Shown piece by piece: positions 1 through 9,800 of a DNA stretch of 47,411 nt (position 1 is the first letter of the stretch; every line of letters begins with the position of its first letter). The notes under the pieces were generated by a model, which was given only the letters and a program-made list of their open reading frames with translations, had not been told where the DNA came from and did not search any database. A program made the position numbers and the translations under genes. The stretch comes from Bigelowiella natans CCMP2755 (taxonomy: Eukaryota > Cercozoa > Chlorarachniophyceae): assembly GCA_000320545.1 (NCBI GenBank), contig ADNK01002130.1:1-47411 (forward strand). Reading direction: 5' to 3'.

Positions 1-493
1 AGAAGTATCATCTTCTGATCTACAGCGGAGATACTGATGCGTGCGTGCCATTTGTCGGCACCGAGACCTGGACTCGAGAGCTCGGTTTCGAGGTGAAGGA
101 TGGGTGGAAGCCTTGGCTTGCTCAACACATGACACGACCAGGGTACGATGATCTATAAGCTGATTTCCATATTTCCTACTTCTGAGTATTTTGCTTTCGC
201 GCTGCTTCATTGTTTCGCATGTTCGCGTTTTCGAAATTCCCCACCCTCCCCCCCCCCCCTATCTCGTGCCTGGGTCTTGCTCCGTGCGTGCTGTCGCTGA
301 TTTTGGTCTATTCTTTTCTTGCGAACTTTTGGTACGTAGAGTGCAGCGGGCCGGCTACCGCATCAAATACGAGACGCCTCAGGGCGGCCAGTTCACGTTT
401 GCGACAGTGCAAGGTGCTGGCCACATGGTGCCGACTTACAAGCCGCACTTCGCCCTCACCATGCTGCAAAACTTCCTCAGCGGGGAGTTCTAA
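1..493 (+). CDS. Serine carboxypeptidase (peptidase family S10), C-terminal part
   Basis: This is the 3' end of a secretory or lysosomal serine carboxypeptidase, an enzyme that removes C-terminal residues from peptides. Two exons are visible. Exon A runs from before the window to 142 and reads KYHLLIYSGDTDACVP, which holds the GD-x-D segment carrying the catalytic Asp. Exon B is 340-493 and reads QRAGYRIKYETP followed by GAGHMVP, which carries the catalytic His, and ends NFLSGEF-stop. The intron 143-339 has GT at 143 and AG at 338-339, and the phases close (2 plus 1 base, giving Gly-Val). The catalytic Ser and the signal peptide lie outside the window. The Asp-to-His spacing and the tail of about 25 residues after His fit the family. 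The next gene converges on it from the other strand. Confidence 0.93.
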
Positions 494-1494
494 TTGTAGT
501 AGCGAGTCACAGGTCTAGAGATCCACGTTGCGCGCGTTACCTAGGCTGGTTTCCTATGCCGTCGTCGCACAATCACGATGCATGAAGCTCCTCTCTAGTT
601 GTCTCTAGGTCTGCTAGTTATGCTGCTGCAAGCTGTGCTGTGTTTGGAACTGTTATTCAAGTAATAACCCTGTGGACATTCGTGCTGCGCAGAAATATTC
701 CTGTAGGTATACGGTGAACGCCGTTTTTGTTTCCAATATCTGCTACATAGATGCCATCGCCTAGCAAAAGGCATGTTGCACGTCTATGCGCTGCTATGAT
801 GCGTATGCCAGTTGCATTCCATCTAAATGTTACATCATTTCAGTATCCACAAATGACAGGCATGACTACGCTAGTACGCATCGCACGATAGCTCATTCGC
901 ATCATCGTATCATTGTGGCTTGTGCTAGCCTGCATTAACTGGCATAATAATAAGTCTTATCTGTGTGCGTTTTTCAATGTTAGCGTGTGCTACGCATTCA
1001 CACCTATCTTGCTACTTGGCTGTAGTTCGTGTTTTCTGGGTCTCCATGTTTAGCCGCTCTGCCCATGGCTACATTAGCTACGACCATTGAAAATAGTGCA
1101 ATAATTTCATTGCACCCGTTTCATATGTAGTATATTCTAGATATTAGGATGGTCATTAATTAGTGATTTAACACATTTTATTCACTCATTATTGCACCCG
1201 TCTCATATATGGGCCATAATCACATCGCGCTTACAATCAGTGGCTGTCATCATTTGCTAGTTTGGTCGTGTCTCATACGTTTCATGTACGAACGTGGTCG
1301 CAGCATTCTCAACATATGCCAGTGATTTTCGCTTTGATGAATTAAAATAAGACAATCAATGGAGTATAAATTAATAATGATGCTTATGGGTGTCCAGCCA
1401 CCACGCACTTGCAAACATGAGCTGTGATAGGGAAAGCATGCGAAAAATACTCGTTGAATCAGAGTAGGCTTCGGTTCTTCCGATGACCCCCCAC
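494..1494. other. Convergent intergenic region
   Basis: These 1.0 kb lie between the stop of the carboxypeptidase gene (+) and the stop of the RAD16-like gene (-). No reading frame here is supported by codon pattern or homology. The DNA is mixed sequence without long microsatellites, with repeated short words such as TGCATT, GCTATG and TTGCACCCGT (the last at about 1112-1121 and 1193-1202). It should contain both 3' untranslated regions; I could not pick definite poly(A) signals. Confidence 0.6.
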
Positions 1495-1893
1495 TTAGCT
1501 TTGGAACAGAAATCGAAGATCCTCTTCTGTCAGCTGAGTGAGCGAGCTGGCTTTGGCGTCGATGGTGCCGGAGAACACAAGCTCTTTCTTTTGCTGGAGC
1601 TCCAGCATCCTGTCTTCGATGGTGTCCTCGGTGATGAAACGGACAGCTTGCACCTGCACGAAGAACCAAACGCCGCCGACAGGTTCTGTCAGATACACAC
1701 ACGCGCACACACACACACACACACACCTACACACACGTAGCCACCACCGCCCACTCTCTTCGGCTGCTTCGCTCATGCTACCTCTCGCGTCTGCCCGATG
1801 CGATGAGCTCGTTGGATGGCCTGCATCTCCACCGCGGGGTTCCACCAGGGGTCCAGGAGGAACACGTGGGAGGCCTATTGATGAAGGAGGGGG

Positions 1894-1954
<61 letters not shown>

Positions 1955-2062
1955 GGTAGCATTGTCACGAGAGAAAAAGCATGTTATGTCATCGTCATCT
2001 CATCACCATCATCACCTTAAAACCTAATCGCAGTTTTACTATCTTCGCGTTGAGGCAAACGT

Positions 2063-2104
<42 letters not shown>

Positions 2105-2780
2105 AAACCGCACTGCACACACGGCTTACTTCTTGCAAGTTGAGCCCCTCTCCGCCTGCTTTGAGCGACATGAGTATCGCTGCCACGGAAGAGTCCCCCC
2201 TAAAAGCCGCCAAGACGCTGACCCTCTGCTTCACGGACAAGCTACCCGAGAGCTTTACCGTCTTCAGACCCAACTGATGAGCAGCAAAACGGTGAATAAG
2301 AGGAGGAGGAAGAGATTGATTTGGATGCAACAGGGTATGGCGACAGACGATCAAAACTTGTTGTCCTCGTCATTGTTATCATCATCATCATTGTCATCAT
2401 CATCATCATTCCCGATTTCGTGTGCTCTCGTCACCTTATTGAGTCGCCATTCTACAATATCAAGCATTCCAGTGTATTGGGAAAATATGATAGCCTGATT
2501 GTAGCAGAGCAGCAACAACAGTAGGAGGAGGAAGAGAGGAGGAAGGATATGAGGGAGATGCTGAAAGAATGATTAAATGTATGAAGTACCATCAACCGAA
2601 GGGAGGGAGAGAGAGAGAGAAAGAGAGAGAGCGAATCGGAATTGTATCTTTAGAATCATTCAACATCTGTATAGGAGAATGCACATAAGCACTCTCATCA
2701 TTATAATTATTATCATAATTATCATTCTCATCCTCCTCCTCCTCCTCATCATCATCCCATCCTGTAGAACCATAGTTCCA

Positions 2781-2815
<35 letters not shown>

Positions 2816-2903
2816 CCACACGATCTATCGGCAACGCTTCACCTTGTGTTGGTTTGAAGCCTCTCGAATTTCCCGGATGTGTCGCATCAATGCATCGACC
2901 TGT

Positions 2904-2936
<33 letters not shown>

Positions 2937-3390
2937 GCTGAGAGTGCAGCTCAGATTCTTTTAACTCCCTCTCCCCCAATAAGTTATCGGCTCCATGAGA
3001 CATCTTCATCAAGGCGATAGCCTGCTGTTTTTACCTTCTTACGCATCCTCATATTTGTAATCAATTACATATCATTTATGTCTCCTATTAAAACGTTTAC
3101 GTGCTGCATTTGTAGCGGCACACGTACCTTCGAGCTGCTAGCAAACTCCTCCACTTTAACGCGATTCATCAGATTCTGGCGGCCAATGGCTATTTGCTTC
3201 CCTCCGCCTGCACTCCGGATGATCTACAGTATGCATTTTAGAGGAACATAAGAGGAAGAGGCAAGTGAAGAGAAGGAAGAAATGCCTTCTGATGTGAAAC
3301 TGCACCATCATACAGAATAACCTACGACGATGAGGACACCTCTTCTCCCCACCCCCTTAACTCTCTGTGTGTCTCTCCATCTTACTGCGC

Positions 3391-3429
<39 letters not shown>

Positions 3430-4222
3430 CCTCCCTCCCTTCCCCATCATTCGCTTCGATTCGTTTCAATGGCGACAGTTAGGCCCAACGAAAGCAAAGC
3501 GACCCCCCACCTTCTTGATGGGGGCGCGGCATATCGGACACGCCTTTTTGCCGCCCGCGCCTCCCTTGATTTTCTTCGCACATTCCATGCACGTGTACAT
3601 GTGCCCGCAGTCCATCAGCAACGCATCCATCGGCCTCTCGAGGCATAGAATGCAAGCCCTTTCCTCCACATCGCCCTTGCCATCATGACCACCTGTTGGG
3701 ATAGGAAAAGGGGGGGGGGGGGGGGTACGTAACATCACTTCAGGTGGAAGGAAGAGCGTGGTACGCGCAGGCGAGTGGGCGGTGTGTAGGAAGCAAAGAA
3801 TGAGTTATTTGTTATCACTTCGGCATCTTGAGCTTTCTGAAATCGATTGTGATCGTGAATGCGTCGTAGCACACAGGGCAGCTTAGATAGCCGGCGTCCT
3901 AACATCGCAGATGGGAGGGGGGGGGGGGGGGATGAATACGTTTCGTCATCGCATGCACTTCGACCGTATTGTCCAGGAAGATATGGGACGGAAGGGGCGG
4001 CAAACAACAATTTATTAACTCAGCGAGTACTTTTCCCACCATCACTACCCTACCCCCTCGATACTGACCTCCTTGAGTTTTCTCTGCGTGTACTCATGCA
4101 CGCACTTCCGGTGGAATGTGTGTCGGCAGGCGGACCCCACCACGTCTTTGGGCTTGATATCCTATGGGGGCAAAGTATACGTCAAGATGATATGTGCGCG
4201 TGTGTATGTGGTTCTGCATCAG

Positions 4223-4256
<34 letters not shown>

Positions 4257-4838
4257 GTTATCATCACCACTGCACGCAATATGTGCATGGTGTGCGTGCG
4301 TTTGCTGGATACATTTATGCACGCGCAACCACCCACCTCCCTGCAGATGCCGCACACGTCCGCCAGCCCCCTCGACCTCGTCGGAATGGCCGCAGGCTTG
4401 TTGCCTCGGCCATCCGATTTGGAGGAGCTGTTCTCGCTACCACCCGAAGCAGGAGCGGCACGAGCCCCATGAATCACAAGATACGGGTGGTCTACGGCCT
4501 GCGCGACGAAAGAGCAAATGTTAGTTAGTAGAGGAGGAAGCGGGTGCTTTCCCATAACACCGTCTCGTCAATGCGACAACAACGACGACGACGACGGTTA
4601 CGACTGCTACCTGTCTCAAGCGGGAGAGAAGATCAAAGATATGGGCGTAGTTGTGGAGCAGGGTGCCCTTGTCAACGTACGTATCGAACTTGGATCGAGA
4701 CTTTGTGGGGGGGGAGGGGGGGGGAGGAGGAGGAGCAACAGGAAGAAAAGGAAGAAAAGAAAGAAAAGAAAGAAAGAGAGAAGAATATTGGAACAAGACC
4801 AACTTAATTATCGCCAATATGCAATAGAATCCTCCTTT

Positions 4839-4892
<54 letters not shown>

Positions 4893-6241
4893 CTTTCTCT
4901 CTCGCTTCCCACACAAAACGTGTATTCGCTCTCTCGCAGCCCTGCTCCCGCCCCTCTTTCTTTCTTCAACTCCAACACATCTCTCCTAGACAGAGGCAGT
5001 AGCGCACCTGCCGATAAATGCAGTCATAAAAGTCCCTTTCACGCTCGTCCAAGCTGAGCTTCTCGACTTTGACTTTTAGTGGCGGCAGCTATAGACGGAA
5101 ACGTACAGGCAGGCAGGGAGGGGGAGGAGGATGAGAAGGAGGAGGGAGCAACGCATCATATATCGACAAATAACTATGCTGAAATAGAGCAGAACTGTGT
5201 CGAACAGAAAGCGCTCAGAAGCCCAGAAACAAACCTTCACGTCCTTAGCGCGCTCTTGCTTTGTGCGGCGCAGCATGATCCTATCGAGCACCTGGTAAAA
5301 GCAGCAGCTCGGTTAACATTTAGAACAATGAACTCATGAGTATTTCCGGCCTCGCCGCGCTTGTCGGTCGCGCCATGGCAGAGTGAAAGGGCAAACAACC
5401 TCATTTTTTAAAGTCATCAGCGCCTTGCGGCCATCCCCTGTGTAGCCATAGCGCTTGATAGGGTTGATGACCATCTTATTGAAGTACGAGTAGTGGCTCA
5501 TCGGGGGGTGCTGAGCGGGCGGAAAGGGCAAGAGGGAGAGAGGGCGCAGGCAAACAATGGAAAAAAGGGCAAGAGGAAGCTGCGAGTCAGAAGCGAGAAA
5601 AAGAAGTGAAGCAGACGGACTACCAGAGAACATTTAGTTGGCATGTGCTAATGGTCATCTTTTGTCGTCGTTGTCGTCGTTGTGGTTTATTTTCCCTTGC
5701 TTCTTACATTGCAAGTCGTGCAGCTCCGTTGCATGCGACCGAAATTCCACCGCTCAGAAACGCATTCGCAGCCCTAGGATTAGAGGGGGGGAGGGAGGGA
5801 GGGAGGGAGAGAGAGAAGAGAGACGCGAAGAAGCAGCACAGCACAGCACAGCACAGCACAAAGATATTCAAACGCGATGATGCGACATATGCTACACGCT
5901 CATTGCCCCCCCCTACGCATAGGTAGAAGAAACGGCTGGTCGAGTGATCGTGGTTTCAGAGGAGAGAACACGTTCATATAGAGACAAACAATATACCCAC
6001 AAATCTACGCATTCCTACTCTCCTTAACCGAAACCCCACCACCTTCTTAGCGCAGAAGTACTGAGAGAATTTATCCATTTTCAAGAAGCGGACGAGCGAG
6101 TATAACTCCCCCACGCGATTCTGTAGGGGCGTGCCCTGGAGGGAGGGGGAGAAGGGAGGAAGAGACCGGAGGAAGAGAAGAGAAAAATGTAAGTTTGCTG
6201 TTTTTTGTGTTGGTTTGATGCGCGTGTGCGTACATGTGCGT

Positions 6242-6275
<34 letters not shown>

Positions 6276-6794
6276 CATGCCCTTCTTCCAAATAGTAGTA
6301 CCGTGACACACCACTTAGTCTTGCTGTGAAGAGCATACACTGATTTAGCAGTGTTGTTTGTCCTCGCCTAACGGGGGAATGAAGGAAGGGGTGAAAGAAG
6401 AAGGAGGAGGAGGAGAAAAGATTACTCATACTTTGGCCTCTCTACCATTTTTATTCAGCCCCATCTCCCCCCATCTCTCCCCTTCCGCGTAACCGTGAAG
6501 GCTATTGATCCTAAGCGAAATTGCTGCTTAAATTGGCTCTACTGGGTTGGCACGACTTTCAATGCAAACGGCGACAAGCTACTCACACTCTTATCATATT
6601 CGCAGTAGAAATGCTTCGAAACCCTTCTCCGCCACAACAAATACACGAAGGAAGGAAGTCAGCCAACCTTAATCTTGTGCGCCTCGTCCAAGATTATTCG
6701 ACCCCACAACACCAGATGGAGAGCGGAACCCCTGGCCGCAGTAGTAGTAGTAGCAGTTGCAGTAGTCGTTCAGAATTATAAAAATACATATATT

Positions 6795-6828
<34 letters not shown>

Positions 6829-9800
6829 ACCCGAGAGATATCCCCTCGTCGTGGCACCAGCCGATATCACCCTCCTTAACATTCTTCTTGAAACGGCGTT
6901 TCGTCTTCCCTCTTCTACCTCGGCCCGCCCCTGCTGAGTCCTCGCCACTATCACTATCATCATCATCTTCGTTGTCATCAACGTCCTTGCCGTTCTTTCT
7001 CTTCTTCTTTTTCTTGATCGTCCTCTTCTTTCTTGTTTCCTTGCTCTGCTTCCTCGTGCCGGAGTTAGCCGCTTTTGATCCTGTTTGGGAAATAATGATA
7101 TTGGTGAGAATAATGATAATAAAAATGGAAATAATAATTGGAATGATTTAGATACAGTCAGAAAGATTGCATTGGTGCAAATCGAAGCCCTTTCACTGCG
7201 ACACGCATCGAGAACAAGCATGATCGTTATCGGTCCTCTCCAACAATGATTTGATTTGTGATGAATTTTGGACATCGTTATGCGTCATATCTCTATTACC
7301 ACCTCTTTTAGCCTTCTTGCCTGTGTTGGGTGGGGTATAGTTCTCCTCCTCTTCCTGCTCATAATCATCACCATCGTCGTCGTCGTCGTCGTCGTCCTGT
7401 CCGTCCGCTCCCTCTTCTTCATCGTCATCCTCATCCTCCTCCTCCTCCTCATTCACAACAAAGTCGGGATCCTTATCCTCGTCATCGACATCACGCCTCT
7501 CCCCCTTCTCTGCTTTTCCAGCAGCTTCGTCCTCATTCTCGCTGGAGTCATCAACGTAGGACACTACCCCCCTCGACGTTCGTGGGCTCCTTCGTAATAA
7601 TAAAGAGGGTGGGCACGGCATAGGCAGGGAAAGGGGCTCCTCTTCTTCCTTGTTCTCTGCCTCATCAAGCTCCTTCTGCTTCTGCTTCTTCTTCTGTCCT
7701 TTCTTCAGTCCCCCCCCTAGACTTCGCAATCGGCGAGCGGCCCTCTTCCTGGGTTTCGGCGACTCTTCCTCTCTTTCCCCCTTTTCGGCTCCTCCCCCTC
7801 TCTGCTCCTTTTTGACAATCCCATCTGCTGCGGCAGGGGAACCACCAGCACCATCATTGCGTTTTCCCTGCCTCCCTGCTTGTTCTTGGTCATCGTCGGA
7901 GCTGCTCCCAAATATTTCTTCCAGAGGGGGTATATCAGTTAGGGTCCCCTCCTTTAAATCACATGATGCCTGTTTGGTGCGTCGAGTAGGTGTGTTTTCG
8001 AGCGGGCCCTTTGCCACCTCATCGGCGTCTTCATCGCTCGTGGGAACAGATGTTTTCGGAGTCTTCTTGCGACTACTATTTGTCGTCCTAGCCGATCTTC
8101 TGGTCACAGAAGGAGAGGCTTTGGAGGAGGAGGAGGAGGAGGAGGAGGAAGCGTTTGATCGTTTCTTTCCGGAGGGAGCCGAAGATTTTGTACGCTTCAC
8201 CCGTTTCGCACTACGCGGTGTTGTTGAAGCCTTCTTATTTCTGCTCCTCCTCCGTTTCTCAATACTTTTCAGAATCTCCGCCTGGGCGGTGGGGGAGTAG
8301 TCCTCCTCGTCGTCCTCACACGCCATAAGCTGGAGCGACATCGCAAGTTCAGCGTCCCTCCGAGTCTTTTCGTCCATACCCTTGTTATCCTCCACGAAAT
8401 CCTCTGCGTCGAAGCTATCGTCTTGCGATGATTTTGATTGAGCAGCTTTCTTTCTTGGGGTGCTTTTGTTCGAGCCTCGCCGTTTCTTAGTAACCTTGGT
8501 TTCTTTCTTGCTCTTCTGAGACTTTCTCGAGCTGCTTGTCCTGCCCTTCTTGACCCGCTTCGTCGATTTCCCACCGACCTCATTGCCCCCCTGCTCTTCG
8601 CCGTCACTGTCACCGGCCTCCTCGATCTTTTTTTTGGGTCGTCCTCGTCTCTTGTTGGCCCTGCCTGTCTTCTTCTCGTTCACTTCCTCGTCGGCATCTT
8701 TTAAGCTTCCCTTCGTCGCAGATCGTCCCCGTCGCTTCTTCGGTGGCGGTTTCTTTACAACATTTTCCTTCTCTTCTTCTTCTTCTTCTTCTTCTTCTTC
8801 TTCGTCATCGTCCTCGGAAGGTATCTTTCTCTTCTTCGCGTTCTTTCCCTTAGATCTTCCCCGTCGTTTTGTCAGCGGTGCTGATTTTTTCATGCCTGTT
8901 GCTTCTTGATCATCATCATCATCGTCATCGTTCTCCTCATTATCATCGTCCACTCGATCATCATTGTTCTCCTTTTCCTCCTCTTCGTTCTCCTCTTCAG
9001 TGCCGTCCTTTCCTTCTCGTGGCTCCTGGCTGCGGGGAGCCTTCTCAAACCATGGTATTGGATCCCGATTTGCCTGGGATATAATTTCAGGAAAGAACGG
9101 TATCAAATTGCAACCCATCATTATTATTTGCAGCGGCTATACCTGCGACATGATTTCTCGGTATATATTTGAAGGGGTCGGGACGTTGGTGCCAATCCGA
9201 AGCGTCTTCATAGCTTTTTTCAGCGCCTTTTTGGTCATCTTTCAATAGAAATTGCAATAAATGTCACGTCAGTGCATAGGACGACAGGGAGTGAGCTTAG
9301 GCTAACAATTCTCACACCTTTCGAGGGTTTCTTTTCTCAGTTTTCGCCTGCTTCGCAGTTCTCTTTGCATTTGGTCCGCAAAAGTAGTAGTTGTGCGACT
9401 TCAGCGTTCTCGGCAAAAACTGGAATATTTGCAAATACACCATTGGCAAAAAAGACATCATTTTGGATCATGATGATATCGGCCAGCTAAGATTGGGTGT
9501 TACCTTTCTTCCGCAGTACTTGCAAGCCACCTATGTGTTTTGAAGAGGATAGCAATAAGTGACATTTTTGATGAAAAGCCTCGGTCTCAGAAACGCAACT
9601 TAGAGACAGCTATGAGATATAGTTAATGTTAGGGAAACAACCTTGTGTTGATCGAGAATCCTTCGGAACTCATACTCGAGAACACTGTATGTCGTGAGGA
9701 CCTGGTGATGTAAATCACAGAAAAAGACAAGATTGTTTACGAGAAGAGAAAATGTATCATTAGGGTTAGGTTGATCAACAAACAGCCACCCTAACTTGGT

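Larger units (their letters stand above)
1782..2494 (-). other. Helicase C-terminal motifs of the RAD16-like gene
   Basis: Three in-phase exons: 2435-2494 ([20 protein letters not shown]), 2130-2273 ([12 protein letters not shown], then [13 protein letters not shown]) and 1782-1874 ([20 protein letters not shown], then [11 protein letters not shown]). These are motifs IV, V and VI. The introns between carry CA arrays and an ATC-rich stretch. Confidence 0.93.

Noticed and set aside
1250-2354. Long frames on both strands translating to Cys-Val, His-Thr or Ser runs
   Set aside because: They are read-throughs of CA and GCA arrays in introns of the RAD16-like gene; only the short stretches matching helicase motifs are coding.
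2784-2936. Regularly spaced short arrays that could suggest a CRISPR-like layout
   Set aside because: The unit is AAC with no unique spacers; these are intron microsatellites flanking an exon in eukaryotic DNA.
7330-9248. Long + strand frames rich in Ser, Phe and Leu opposite the large RAD16-like exon
   Set aside because: They are the antisense of Lys/Glu-rich codons, a common shadow of low-complexity coding sequence.
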